64,000 nucleotides of DNA. Source: an uncultured Verrucomicrobiota bacterium (GTDB lineage: Bacteria; Verrucomicrobiota; Verrucomicrobiia; Opitutales; UBA9783). The DNA lies in assembly GCA_902495005.1 (NCBI GenBank), contig CABUVL010000001.1:62001-126000 (forward strand), given 5' to 3'. A model generated the notes under the pieces. It did not search any database and was not told the origin of the DNA. It saw only the letters and a list, made by a program, of their open reading frames with translations. Shown here one piece after another: positions 34,743-44,301 of the stretch. Within the stretch, counting starts at the first letter, position 1. Every line of letters starts with the position of its first letter. A program made the translations under genes and the position numbers.

Positions 34743-35486
34743 TTATAGCAAAAGTTTAGTTATAAAATAATCGAGTGTCAATATGGCAACCATAGATTGT
34801 ACGAGCGTTCGCGTCACAGAGGTTCCAATTTCTCGGGGCCCACCCCTGGTTTGCAGTCCAATGGCAGAACTGATGAGTGTAATGATAATGGCAAAAATTT
34901 CCGCTTTAAACAACCCGTTATTGATGCTGCTAACATCGACGAATTGTTTCAAACTGCGCCAATAAATAACACCCTTAATTGAAATGAAATCAACGGATTC
35001 GGTAACAATCCAACCGCCGACCCAACCCAATACATTGGCAAACATGGATAAAAATGGCATCATGAGACAGGCTCCAACGACGCGTGGCATGACCAACAAA
35101 CGCACCGGAGAAAGGTTCATCGTTTTCAGGGCGTCGATTTCATTGTAAACAGCCATTGAGCCTAATTCAGCCGTGATGGCCGATCCAACGCGTCCCGTCA
35201 ATAAGAATGCCGTCATGAGGGGTCCCAATTCCCGACACATGGACAAGCCAACGATACTGCCCAAGTAACCTTGCGCACCGGGTAATTTACTCAAACTGTA
35301 GCCCGTTTGTAAGGCCAAAATTCCACCCATAAAAATATTTAAGATGCCGACAATCGGCAGGGTCTGATACCCCATAATGCAACATTGTTCCAAACAACGG
35401 CCCAATTGCCTGTGCAAAAACCGCAATTCTTGACACGTTTGTAAGAATAGCTTGACGATAAAAATCCATGTACGACAAAGTTTCAT
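34743..35486 (-). CDS. mlaE: Mla-type ABC transporter permease
   Basis: 247 residues. The family signature runs SAITAELGSMAVYNEIDALKTMNLSP-like: GRVGSAITAELGSM (about 99-112) and EIDALKTMNLSPVRLLVMPR (about 117-136). The ending GPREIGTSVTRTLVQSMVAILTLDYF resembles MlaE. Five or so TM segments. It forms the membrane channel of the phospholipid transporter. Its start overlaps the stop of the upstream aromatic-repeat gene by 4 bases (ATGA type). Confidence 0.93.
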   Translation of the reverse strand: MKLCRTWIFIVKLFLQTCQELRFLHRQLGRCLEQCCIMGYQTLPIVGILNIFMGGILALQTGYSLSKLPGAQGYLGSIVGLSMCRELGPLMTAFLLTGRVGSAITAELGSMAVYNEIDALKTMNLSPVRLLVMPRVVGACLMMPFLSMFANVLGWVGGWIVTESVDFISIKGVIYWRSLKQFVDVSSINNGLFKAEIFAIIITLISSAIGLQTRGGPREIGTSVTRTLVQSMVAILTLDYFITKLLL

Positions 35487-36904
35487 AATGATTTCAAACA
35501 GCGACGGTTGACTCTTGAGTTTTTATGGGATTTAAATTGCTTCCACAAAAAAGATACCGTTTCTTCATTTCCCCTCTTTTTATACCCAAACAAGCCTTTT
35601 AACAACATGATAGATTGCTCCTCCTCACTTCTCAAGTAATTGACTAAAAAACGTATGTTAAAGTGTCTTGTACGTGGGGTTCGTTCATCGTTAATCAAAC
35701 CCAACAATAAACTTTGCTTTCGACAATCCCCCTGCACATCTAAACGGTACAGAGAAAATAAAGGATTATAGATACGTTGTACGCACTTATTATTGGGGAA
35801 GAAGACTTCAAAGAGACTCAACATCTGCACTTGATAATGTCCTCGGCCATTGTTCCAGTAACTGTAAATCGGCCAAAAATGCGCCTTCTCGACTTTGACG
35901 GACACATCCTCGTGGGTCTGTGTTTGTACCCAAAGCAAAAAATAGAAAAATTGTTCGCGATGAATGTGCAACTTATTGTCGCGTATATCTGTTTGCTTTA
36001 CCAAGGGCCACATCATCCACTCCTTAGAAGTTCCAAGCAGTCTATTTTCAGAATAAGTGTGAAAAGGGGCCCATCGATTGACACGTCTGTACTGCCCAAT
36101 CCCTTGTACCCACAAGGGCCAAAGGATACGTCTCTCTTCGTACCAAGGTTCCTTTTCCCAACGATGTCCCCAGATGGGCCAAATAATCGATAAGTCTTTA
36201 ACATTTTTGTCTTCTTCATACGCGAAGAATGGTAAAAATCCCTTTTGCATCGAGGGTTCCGGGTACCAAGTTTTACAACAATAGATTAAGGGCCAGAGAC
36301 AATAACGTTTATCGTAGTAGTTATTGCGATAAAAATGCCCCCCTAAAGGTAAAAAAGCAAAGCCGTGTGCATTGCCACAACAACGGCACACGAAGGGCCA
36401 CGGATGCCAATAATAGATAGTTCCCTCTTGGCAAGTTTTGAGCCACAAGGGCCAGAGAAACCATTCAATTGAATCGCGGCCAAAGAAATTGCGTACGCGG
36501 CCTCCCAGTGGAAAGATGGCGGCGTAATCATAGTTCGGAGAAAATCCCTTGCAGGTAAAATAAAAGGGGAAAAATTGCCCATTGTGGTAAACAAAAGGGC
36601 TCGTTTGTCGTTCGAAGGACCACAAACCCCCCAGGGCACTCCAACAGTTGTACTGACTGCGTTTACAATCGCGTCCCACGGGATACAAAAAGTAATTGTT
36701 ACTTTCATTGGGCAACTTGTTTTGCCAGATAAAAGGGCGCAGAAAAAAATTGTTTTCCTGGGGAGATTGCGTCTTTTCTAGAAAGGGATAAAAGGAAAAA
36801 AATTGTGTTTTCTCAGAAGCGGTGGACTGAACGGTGGCACGTAAGTTGCTCTTTGTAAATAAGCAACAAAGCGCAATCAATGACGTTTTACACAATCCAC
36901 GCAT
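35483..36904 (-). CDS. Exported aromatic-repeat protein coupled to mla operon
   Basis: 473 residues from an ATG giving a signal peptide (MRGLCKTSLIALCCLFTKSNLRA). The mature part repeats a WPLW-type unit about every 25-45 residues (for example FLWPLWLKT, CLWPLIYC, IIWPIWGH, ILWPLWVQG, MMWPLVKQ) with many Tyr and Phe; the repeats extend over about 150-400. I recognise no named family. The pattern of regular aromatic hairpins suggests a beta-rich periplasmic or outer-membrane protein. Its stop overlaps mlaE by 4 bases, so it probably serves the lipid transporter, for instance as an outer-membrane partner; MlaA is not seen here. An alternative start lies 75 bases upstream. Confidence 0.7.
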   Translation of the reverse strand: MRGLCKTSLIALCCLFTKSNLRATVQSTASEKTQFFSFYPFLEKTQSPQENNFFLRPFIWQNKLPNESNNYFLYPVGRDCKRSQYNCWSALGGLWSFERQTSPFVYHNGQFFPFYFTCKGFSPNYDYAAIFPLGGRVRNFFGRDSIEWFLWPLWLKTCQEGTIYYWHPWPFVCRCCGNAHGFAFLPLGGHFYRNNYYDKRYCLWPLIYCCKTWYPEPSMQKGFLPFFAYEEDKNVKDLSIIWPIWGHRWEKEPWYEERRILWPLWVQGIGQYRRVNRWAPFHTYSENRLLGTSKEWMMWPLVKQTDIRDNKLHIHREQFFYFLLWVQTQTHEDVSVKVEKAHFWPIYSYWNNGRGHYQVQMLSLFEVFFPNNKCVQRIYNPLFSLYRLDVQGDCRKQSLLLGLINDERTPRTRHFNIRFLVNYLRSEEEQSIMLLKGLFGYKKRGNEETVSFLWKQFKSHKNSRVNRRCLKSL

Positions 36905-36982
36905 TCTTTTATTGTGTTTGAGCTCCCAACGAGGGTCAAGAACTAACGGGTGGAAAGAATGGGCAAATTGGCTGTGCATAGA

Positions 36983-37225
36983 AGTGAATTATATCTAATT
37001 TATAACTCATTCTCTTTATAATTATTAGCTGTGAATAAGTGCAAATAGAAGAGTTTATACCGGAAAAATACGGGGCGGTGGATGCTTTTGGTTTTGTGAA
37101 TAAGATACTATTTGGCGTGTTGAAAGTGTGGTAGGGATGTGTATAAAAATAAATACGCACCTTGTGTACACTTTTGCAAAACAGCTTATGCACAAGTTAT
37201 TCACAATACGTAAGCCTGTGGAGAA
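36983..37225. other. Candidate chromosomal replication origin (oriC) with DnaA boxes
   Basis: Five perfect matches to TTATNCACA lie within 176 bases: reverse orientation at 37030-37038 (TGTGAATAA), 37095-37103 (TGTGAATAA) and 37138-37146 (TGTGTATAA), forward at 37186-37194 (TTATGCACA) and 37197-37205 (TTATTCACA). A one-mismatch box (TGTGGAGAA) is at 37217-37225. An AT-rich stretch (36986-37030) beside them could be the unwinding element. Flanking genes diverge. On my hand counts of several 60-base lines the plus strand has C in excess of G to the left and G in excess to the right, including in gene-free lines, as expected across an origin. dnaA is not in the window. Confidence 0.7.
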
Positions 37226-37722
37226 GCACGGTCTCTTGTGTTGAGGATTGAATCGGTTTTCCTTGCAGAGCGTTCAGATATAGGAGCAACGGAAGGCTAA
37301 AACGTCGTGTTTATAATACGAGGCACGGTCGGAGGGATTTGTTCCTTAATAGGCTGATATCAAATTAATTGGAGTTTAATGGGCACGGAATAAGCACCTG
37401 CCCTTGAGTTGTTTTGAAGCGAACTGCCGCTTCAATTGGAGCTTACTTATGGTTTATTTTTGTTGTTAATCAATTAAATAGTATTTACGAAGGAACATTT
37501 TACGGCCTTGAGGCGTGGCGTTGAAATGGTAGCGAACTTGTCAGTATTCGGACCTTGGGAGGGATATGGGTCTGATGGATTGAGCTGCCCTTCCACGATC
37601 CTCTGGGATTGTGAGTTACCTGGCAAGGTATGAAACTCTAAAGGCGGCCTACGAGCGGCTTGAAAATTGCAAGATTATGCTGGACGAGTCCTTATATAAG
37701 CATGCAATATTAACAGCACTGC
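37226..37722. other. Gene-free stretch upstream of valS
   Basis: About 500 bases with no gene that I can support. I looked for a T-box leader and for small RNA landmarks and saw none. It could carry the promoter and leader of valS. Confidence 0.4.
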
Positions 37723-40380
37723 ATGATGGAAACTTTAGACAAAGTATATCATTCACAAGAAGTCGAAAATAAGTGGAAAAAGCGCTGGGAGGCTGCGCAA
37801 TGTTTTTGTGCAAAAACGAACGATAAGGCCAGCTTTAGTATTTTTATGCCCCCTCCGAATGTGACGGGTATTCTCCACATGGGGCACACGTTGAATAATA
37901 CAATTCAAGACGCGTTGTGTCGTTGGGCTCGACTTCAGGGGCGGGAAGTCTTGTGGATTCCCGGCACGGATCATGCGGGGATTGCCACTCAGAATAAGGT
38001 GGACAAGGAATTGCAAAAAGAGGGCCTGTCGGCCAAAAAATTGGGCCGAGAAGCGTTTATTGAACGTGTTCGGGCCTGGCGAGAAAAACACGGCCATATC
38101 ATTTACGATCAATTAAAAACACTCGGCATTTCCTGCGATTGGTCCCGAGCCACTTATACTTTGGATCCACAATATTCGCGGGGCGTTTTAACGGCCTTTG
38201 TACACCTTTACAACGCCGGCTACATTTACAAGGGAAAACGTTTGGTCAATTGGTGTCCACAGTCACAAACGGCACTCAGTGATGAGGAAGTCATTATGCA
38301 GACGACGCCGGGCAAGTTGTACACTTTTCTTTATCCTGTCGTTGAAAAGCCGCACACCTTCCTGCCGATTGCCACCACGCGTCCGGAAACCATCATGGGG
38401 GACGTGGCCTTGGCCGTTCACCCGGAAGATCCTCGTTATCAAGATTTAATCGGTTTGCATTGTCAATGTCCGTTTGCCGACCGAGTCATTCCCATCATTG
38501 CCGACACGGCGGTTGAAAAAGATTTTGGTACGGGCGCCCTTAAAATTACACCGGCGCATGATCCGGTTGATTTTGAAGTTGGGCAACGCCATCATCTGCC
38601 GTGCATTGATATTTTTAACCCAGATGCCACCCTCAATGCCAACGGAGCTCCCTTTCAAGGCTTAGATCGTTTTCAGGCGCGCGAGGCCGTTGTTCAAGCG
38701 TTAAAAGAAAAAGGCTTGCTGCAAAAAATTGAAGATTACGAGCATGCGGTGGGGTATTCGGAACGCAGCCACGTTCCCATCGAACCGCGTTTATCGGAAC
38801 AATGGTTTGTGCATTATCCGCGTGTGGAGGAGGCCAAGCAGTTGGTCAAAGAAGGGCTCATTAATTTCTGGCCGAACCATTGGGTTAAGACTTATCAACA
38901 TTGGTTGGAACACATTCAAGATTGGTGCATCAGTCGTCAGTTGTGGTGGGGACACCGTATCCCCGTATGGTACAATAAACAAGATCCTCAAAAACTTCAC
39001 GTTTCTGTGGATGGGCCCGCGGATCCAGAAAATTGGGAACAAGATCCGGACGTATTAGACACGTGGTTTTCTTCGTGGCTGTGGCCATTTTGTACGGCAG
39101 GTTGGCCGGATAAGCGGGCGCTTAAGGAAAATCAATTTGAGCGCTTTTTCCCCAGTCATACGCTTGTTTCGGGACCCGATATTTTGTTTTTCTGGGTCAC
39201 GAGAATGATTATCGCGTCGTTGGAATTCCTCGACGATAGGCCACTTCAACAACGCATTCCGTTTAAAAATATTTATTTGACGGGGATTGTGCGTGATGCC
39301 TTGGGCAGAAAGATGTCTAAGAGCCTTGGCAATTCACCCGATCCGGTGGATTTGATCCGTACGTACGGAGCCGATGGGGTACGCGTCGGTTTGTTGTCCA
39401 TTGCTCCACAGGGGCAAGATATTCGCTTTGACGAACGCTTCCTTGTGCAGGGCCGCAATTTTTGTACGAAGCTTTGGAATGCCTGTCGTTTCCGTCAAAT
39501 GCAGGGGGTACGCAGTTATCGTGACATGAACGAATTGATGCTTGCATTAGACGAAAAACCCTTGTCCGTTTACGACCATTGCATGTTGAGGCAACTGTTG
39601 TTGACCGCCCGCCAATTTGAATTGTACCTGAAGCAGTTTGAATTTAATTTGGCCGTCAAATTACTGCAACAGTTTTTTAAAAGTGAGTTTTGTGACTGGT
39701 ACTTAGAAGTCTTAAAATTCACGCGCGACAATGGCATTGGAAATTCATTGGTGGTACAGGACCTGTGTTTGAGGCAAATCCTTCTTATGTTATCTCCGTT
39801 TGCCCCGTTTATTTCGGAAGAGTTGTGGGAGCAGTTGCATTTTGGTACGGGCTTCATTCACGAAGCGGGCTGGGACTTGTCGCCCCTGCAAGCCTGGTTG
39901 GATAGGCATGCCTGTGACGATGCAGAGATTAAGAGCTTGCGTGATTTGGTGGGCTCATTGCGGGCATTGAAGGCAGAACATCATTTGATTGCCAATAAAG
40001 ATTTGACGCTTTGTGTGGCGGTTAAAACAGAAGCGCGCGCGATTTTCGAACGTCATCGGGCGCTTGTGCAACAGTTAGTGGGCTTTAAGTCAATTGAGAT
40101 GTGCGAGGTCGATGCATTGAGTGCGTTGCCGCGTACGGTTAGCAATTGGGGGCATTTTGCGATTTTAACGCACAAAAATGAAGCAGAAGCGCAAAAGGAG
40201 CGTCAGCAGGTGCAAGAGGAGATCAAGCAGCTTTCGAAACACATTGCGTCGGCGCAACAGAAGTTGAGCAATAAGTCTTTTATCGAGCACGCGCCGGCAC
40301 CGGTTGTCAAGGGGGTCGAAGATTTGTTGAAGGCCAATTTGGCGAAGTTAGAAGACTTGCAAAAAGTTCTGAACGCGTAG
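37723..40380 (+). CDS. valS: Valyl-tRNA synthetase
   Basis: 885 residues, class I synthetase attaching valine to tRNA-Val. The HIGH-type motif is HMGHTLNN (about residue 51) and KMSKSLGNS is at about 529. The editing domain is between (about 190-340, with GTGALKITPAHD near 278, the ValRS editing region). A C-terminal coiled coil (about 820-885, KERQQVQEEIKQLSKHIASA) is typical of ValRS. Two ATGs abut at the start. The gene begins the plus-strand side of the putative origin. Length is normal. Confidence 0.97.
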   Translation: MMETLDKVYHSQEVENKWKKRWEAAQCFCAKTNDKASFSIFMPPPNVTGILHMGHTLNNTIQDALCRWARLQGREVLWIPGTDHAGIATQNKVDKELQKEGLSAKKLGREAFIERVRAWREKHGHIIYDQLKTLGISCDWSRATYTLDPQYSRGVLTAFVHLYNAGYIYKGKRLVNWCPQSQTALSDEEVIMQTTPGKLYTFLYPVVEKPHTFLPIATTRPETIMGDVALAVHPEDPRYQDLIGLHCQCPFADRVIPIIADTAVEKDFGTGALKITPAHDPVDFEVGQRHHLPCIDIFNPDATLNANGAPFQGLDRFQAREAVVQALKEKGLLQKIEDYEHAVGYSERSHVPIEPRLSEQWFVHYPRVEEAKQLVKEGLINFWPNHWVKTYQHWLEHIQDWCISRQLWWGHRIPVWYNKQDPQKLHVSVDGPADPENWEQDPDVLDTWFSSWLWPFCTAGWPDKRALKENQFERFFPSHTLVSGPDILFFWVTRMIIASLEFLDDRPLQQRIPFKNIYLTGIVRDALGRKMSKSLGNSPDPVDLIRTYGADGVRVGLLSIAPQGQDIRFDERFLVQGRNFCTKLWNACRFRQMQGVRSYRDMNELMLALDEKPLSVYDHCMLRQLLLTARQFELYLKQFEFNLAVKLLQQFFKSEFCDWYLEVLKFTRDNGIGNSLVVQDLCLRQILLMLSPFAPFISEELWEQLHFGTGFIHEAGWDLSPLQAWLDRHACDDAEIKSLRDLVGSLRALKAEHHLIANKDLTLCVAVKTEARAIFERHRALVQQLVGFKSIEMCEVDALSALPRTVSNWGHFAILTHKNEAEAQKERQQVQEEIKQLSKHIASAQQKLSNKSFIEHAPAPVVKGVEDLLKANLAKLEDLQKVLNA

Positions 40381-40738
40381 TTTTTACTTTGTTGATGCTT
40401 CGGCTTAAGTCCGTTGCCCCGTGACTTAGCGGAGCAGCTGTACGGTTAGCTCTGTCCTTAAAGCGTGTCCTATAGAGATTGCAGAAGGTGCAACTGTGGG
40501 GCAACGTGAATATTCTTGCGCTGTTTTGGAAATTTGTTGAGATTCCAAGGTCTTATGCGGTCAAGCTCTTATTAAAAAAATGCGGATTTGTTCTGGCATA
40601 GGATGAATTACGTTGTGTGATTTAATGTCTGATTCATCTTGACTTTTGGGTTATTTTGTAGTTCCGAATGAGTAATCGTTTTATTTTAGGCAATAAAGTA
40701 AAACACGTGTAAATTACTAAGAAAGTAAGGGGAAATTT
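40381..40738. other. Intergenic stretch after valS
   Basis: About 358 bases. No gene. The upstream ribosome site of the next gene (AAGGGG, about 40727-40732) is at its end. Confidence 0.4.
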
Positions 40739-42436
40739 ATGAAAAAAATCGTTTTAATTGCTTGTACGCTCTCCGCTTATGTACATTGTGCTTTTGCGAA
40801 TTCGACGTATTTTGAGGTCCATTCAACAATGGATGATAGTAACACTGTTACTCAATTGGAAGTGAAGGTCCCGAGTGATCCAAATTCCGATTGCCTGAGG
40901 TGGACCCAAGAGAAGGGATGGTTTTTCAATCAGAATGAATGTAAACAGAATGTTCTTATTCTGTTCAGACTAAAATCTTGCCTGTTTAAGGGGACCCTGA
41001 ACTCAGAAGGTCAATTATTATGTTTGGAAGGTTTTGTACCTTGTTTGCCGTATAAAGGTTATAGCAATGTGGCAATGCAGAATGCAGTGCATCATTCGAG
41101 TGAAGTTACATATTCTTCTTGTGTGCTTGAAGTAACAAAGAAGGATGACAATGACAACAATAACAATAAAACTTATAATTTAAATTTAAAGAGTACGTTA
41201 GGCACGTATGATCAACAGAATTCATCGAAGTCGGTATTATGGGATTTTAGAAATAATTCTTACATTACCCCAAAAGGACAGATATCTGAAGACCCTATAT
41301 CTAATTTAGATAATATTGTTTCTTGGGCATATGCTGGACTAACGATAAAGGTACATTTTTGGGATGCTCCTGTTATTTGGGTAGAGACAGATAAAGGGCA
41401 AGAAACATTGCTAAGTTTCTTTGGCAAGGACGGTAAATTACAATACCAATTTAGTCGGCAAAAATGTTTACCTGCCGTTATTACAAATGCGTTAACTGGT
41501 GGCAGTTTTTCAGAAAACTCGGATCGTAAAATTGAACTGCAGAAGCCGTTTGATGAGCAAAATGCCTTAGCGTGGAAACGCGTTTGTTGTGCTATTGCTA
41601 TAGAAGAGCCAGAAGATAAAAAGTCCTGCGTAAGGTTCGGCTTTGAAGGCAGGTCGTTTAATTTCGATTTGTCGAATGGCGTGTTAAGTGTGGAAGATAA
41701 TGCTTGTTATGAGCCTATTATTTTTGCGCTTGAACGTAATGGGGTATTGTTACCACTCTTACTGGCAAAATCAAAATCTGAAAATGGGTATAGCATGGAA
41801 GGTTTTATGGCGAACAAGTCTGTTTTTGTTGATGAAGAACAGATTGTTTGCAAAAATGAAGCCAGCTATTACGATCGCATTCCCTGTCAGCATTTTTGTT
41901 GGTGTGGAGAAAGCCTGACCATTAATTTGGGGGACACGAACAACAAAACTAAAGATTTTTTGAATAAAGCTGCGCTGAGTCAATTAGAAACCACGCTTCA
42001 AACTACGGTGCAAGAGAAGCAAGCCCTTACAGTGCAACTAAATGAGACTAATACCACGCTGCAGGCTAAGAAAGAAAAGAAAAAAGCCCTAAAAACTAAA
42101 CTTGTTCAGCAGGAGCAAAGCTTGAATGAAAATCAAGCCAAAAATGAGGAGTTGAATCAAAATATTCAAATCCTGACACAACAAATTGAAGAAGGAAAGC
42201 AACAATTAGAAGAGCTTCAACAGCAAAAGCAAACTCTTGAAGATAAAGTGAAGGGCCAAGAGGCTGCATTGCAACAAAGTCAAAACGAAATAGCTATTCA
42301 ACGTCAAACTTTGCAAGTAAATAATGTTGAACTTCAAAGACTTAAGAAGGTTGAACAAGAACATAAACAGCTTCAAGAAAACTTAAAAAGTAATGCCTTT
42401 GTAAATACTATTGGTAAACAATGTACCAGAAACTAA
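40739..42436 (+). CDS. Exported protein with C-terminal coiled coil
   Basis: 565 residues, with a strong AAGGGG ribosome site eight bases ahead. A signal peptide is present (KIVLIACTLSAYVHCAFA, cleavage about residue 21). The mature N-terminal part (about 22-410) is beta-rich with Cys and Trp residues and no family that I recognise; it contains an Asn-rich patch (DNDNNNNKTYN, about 140). From about 415 to 555 it is a Gln/Glu/Leu-rich coiled coil. It is followed by two small exported or vestigial genes. It may be a surface or periplasmic filament-forming protein; the function is unknown. Confidence 0.6.
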   Translation: MKKIVLIACTLSAYVHCAFANSTYFEVHSTMDDSNTVTQLEVKVPSDPNSDCLRWTQEKGWFFNQNECKQNVLILFRLKSCLFKGTLNSEGQLLCLEGFVPCLPYKGYSNVAMQNAVHHSSEVTYSSCVLEVTKKDDNDNNNNKTYNLNLKSTLGTYDQQNSSKSVLWDFRNNSYITPKGQISEDPISNLDNIVSWAYAGLTIKVHFWDAPVIWVETDKGQETLLSFFGKDGKLQYQFSRQKCLPAVITNALTGGSFSENSDRKIELQKPFDEQNALAWKRVCCAIAIEEPEDKKSCVRFGFEGRSFNFDLSNGVLSVEDNACYEPIIFALERNGVLLPLLLAKSKSENGYSMEGFMANKSVFVDEEQIVCKNEASYYDRIPCQHFCWCGESLTINLGDTNNKTKDFLNKAALSQLETTLQTTVQEKQALTVQLNETNTTLQAKKEKKKALKTKLVQQEQSLNENQAKNEELNQNIQILTQQIEEGKQQLEELQQQKQTLEDKVKGQEAALQQSQNEIAIQRQTLQVNNVELQRLKKVEQEHKQLQENLKSNAFVNTIGKQCTRN

Positions 42437-42448
42437 AGGAAATAAATC

Positions 42449-42847
42449 ATGACAAAACTAAGATTACATAAAATACAATTAAAGTCATTTCTCATGGGAG
42501 GGATGCTGTTGAGCAATTCGTTCATACCCTTGAAGGCGTATATGGGCTTGGACGAATTGGTCGACAGGGTGAATGGCGAAGGAGCAAAAAGGCCATTCAG
42601 GGCAAAAGAGTATTGTGAGATTGCGCAGGCGCCTGACGCCGTATTGTCGAAGCCCGAGAAACTGGAAAGTTTGTTGGGTTTTTACGAGCACTTAGGCGAT
42701 AAGGATTTGCATCCTACGATACTTCAAGCGGTCAAACAAGGACTTGTTTACATGATTGGGCAATGGGAAGAGCTCGTGCAAGAGGATGCACTGAGCGATC
42801 AGTTCCAAGAGAATCAATCCCTTGCACAGCCACTCACTGCTTGTTAA
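42449..42847 (+). CDS. Small exported protein, possibly secreted
   Basis: 132 residues. A hydrophobic N-terminal segment (SFLMGGMLLSNSFIPLKA, about 13-30) looks like a signal peptide. The mature part is helical and acidic (YEHLGDKDLHPTI near the middle). It lies 12 bases after the coiled-coil protein gene with a GGAAATAAATC leader. A similar but truncated copy follows at 42897. I do not recognise the family. Confidence 0.55.
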   Translation: MTKLRLHKIQLKSFLMGGMLLSNSFIPLKAYMGLDELVDRVNGEGAKRPFRAKEYCEIAQAPDAVLSKPEKLESLLGFYEHLGDKDLHPTILQAVKQGLVYMIGQWEELVQEDALSDQFQENQSLAQPLTAC

Positions 42848-42896
42848 TCATCTTCATCTTATTAAAAATTCTTACGTTTAAACCAGGACACAAATC

Positions 42897-43037
42897 ATGA
42901 CAAAACTGCATCAATTGTTATTAAAGCCATTTTCTATGGTCGAAATACTGTTCAACAGCGCCTTAACGCAGCTGCAAAATTATTTTATTGGGGGCAAATT
43001 AACGGCCTTTCAGTGGCTGTTCTTCCTCAATTTTTAG
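42897..43037 (+). pseudogene. Truncated duplicate of the preceding small exported gene
   Basis: 46 codons (MTKLHQLLLKPFSMVEILFN at the start) that keep the leader and N-terminal pattern of the gene at 42449: ATGACAAAACT, then TTAAAG.CATTT, then TATGG....ATACTGTT, with an identical AAATCATGACAAAACT lead-in. The mature domain is missing and the frame ends early. It looks like a decayed tandem copy. Confidence 0.6.
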
Positions 43038-43191
43038 ATTTTTATAAAATTTTACCTATAAAAATTGAACATTTTTGCAAAAAAATAGTCTTCGGCCATA
43101 AAAATACTTGACAGGCTACTTATTATGTTTAGCAAATTTAAACGAGTGCTTCTTCAAACAAGAAGCGTGATAGAGCTTAAGATATAATCAT

Positions 43192-43827
43192 ATGAACAAT
43201 AAATTATTCAAAATTGCGTTAAGCGGCTTGGCACTCGCTTCGGGAAGCCTATTTGCAGCAGACACTTCGATCAATCACTACGTTGCCGTTAAGGGCGCTT
43301 TCATGAAGCCAGGTAGTAGAGATGGTGCTAAGTACAAAAACGGCGGCATGGGCGACGTGGAATTTGGTATCTCTTACGACGCGTGGCGCTTGGGATTGGA
43401 ACTCTCCTACCGTCAAGCAAAGGTCAAGGAGTGGGACAATAAGTCAATTCAAGGCGTTAAGTTCAAGGCCTTGGCCGGAATGATCAACGTTTATTACGAT
43501 TACGCTTTGACCGAAGAATGTTCCCTCTACTTGGGCGCCGGCTTGGGTGTCGCTCAATGCGGTTACAATAGTAAGGACCTTACTTTAAATCAGTTATTCA
43601 ATGTTCATAACAACAACAAGCTAGACTTAACAAAGACCGTATTTGCCTGGCAAGTAATGGCGGGACTCGGCTACGAAATCAATGAAAATTGGACCGTAGA
43701 AGCCGGTTACAAGTTGTTCAACACGAGCAAGATTAAAGCGGGTAACACAAACATGCAAAACGGTAAAAACAGTCAAAAGACACCGTTTTGCCACGCGATT
43801 GAGTTAGGCTTGCGCTATAACTTCTAA
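43192..43827 (+). CDS. Outer-membrane beta-barrel protein
   Basis: 211 residues. A signal peptide (about 1-23, ALASGSLFA) is followed by an eight-strand-like OmpA/OmpW-type barrel pattern with alternating residues, Gly- and Tyr-rich strands (YLGAGLGVAQCGY, AWQVMAGLGYEIN) and a C-terminal Phe (LRYNF), the recognition end for BAM-mediated insertion. Similar small porin-like proteins are the P44/Msp2 group and Opa-like adhesins. The function is unknown. A good terminator follows. It is single here and not part of an obvious operon. Confidence 0.8.
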   Translation: MNNKLFKIALSGLALASGSLFAADTSINHYVAVKGAFMKPGSRDGAKYKNGGMGDVEFGISYDAWRLGLELSYRQAKVKEWDNKSIQGVKFKALAGMINVYYDYALTEECSLYLGAGLGVAQCGYNSKDLTLNQLFNVHNNNKLDLTKTVFAWQVMAGLGYEINENWTVEAGYKLFNTSKIKAGNTNMQNGKNSQKTPFCHAIELGLRYNF

Positions 43828-43855
43828 TTCATAATAGTATTTAATTAATTTCATC

Positions 43856-43887
43856 AGAGAGAAACTGCAAGGTTTCTCTCTTTTTTT
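43856..43887 (+). terminator. Rho-independent terminator after the beta-barrel gene
   Basis: A 10-bp stem AGAGAGAAAC / GTTTCTCTCT with a six-base loop and a run of eight T. Strong canonical form. Confidence 0.92.
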
Positions 43888-43920
43888 GCCGTTAGATGCT
43901 TTGTCTAAAAAAGTATGCCT

Positions 43921-44025
43921 TTAGGTTTGTCATTTGTGGAAATTTGAAAAAATATACAGCTATGACAGATTTTTCAGAAGAGGCCGGACAAATTATTGAA
44001 CGGTACAAGCGGAGGAAGCGTAAAG
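43921..44025 (+). repeat. 105-base direct repeat, copy 1
   Basis: Nearly identical to 46401-46505. Positions 43931-44010 match 46411-46490 without mismatch (80 bases), with divergence at both edges. It contains the start of a methyltransferase gene. The two copies flank about 2.4 kb carrying the O-antigen polymerase and a broken methyltransferase gene. Confidence 0.9.
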
Positions 44026-44075
44026 AAATGACCAAATCCTTGCATTTCTGTCTAACTTGTCCGTTGTGTTTATAA
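43962..44075 (+). pseudogene. N-terminal fragment of a methyltransferase gene
   Basis: 37 codons starting MTDFSEEAGQIIERYKRR, identical to the start of the methyltransferase fragment at 46442, then diverging into an unrelated tail and a stop. It lies in copy 1 of the direct repeat. It is a leftover of duplication or recombination. Confidence 0.8.
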
Positions 44076-44301
44076 GTAGATTATTAGGAAGTCTAAAAAG
44101 CTTTAAAAATAATCTTAATTCACGTAATTCTAATTGTTCCCCTAGCCCTGTAAAACGAAATTTTCGACTTTCCTGCCACTTCCTATTTACAAAAGTTATT
44201 GTATGGCACAAAACCTAGTACTATTAATCTAAACGAAAATACGGGGCAATTAAGCGCCCCGTATTTCTATCAGTTTAAATGTCTACCGTTGTTAATATAA
44301 A

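Noticed and set aside
37226..37722. T-box or other leader RNA for valS
   Set aside because: I found no specifier loop, antiterminator core or T-run terminator.
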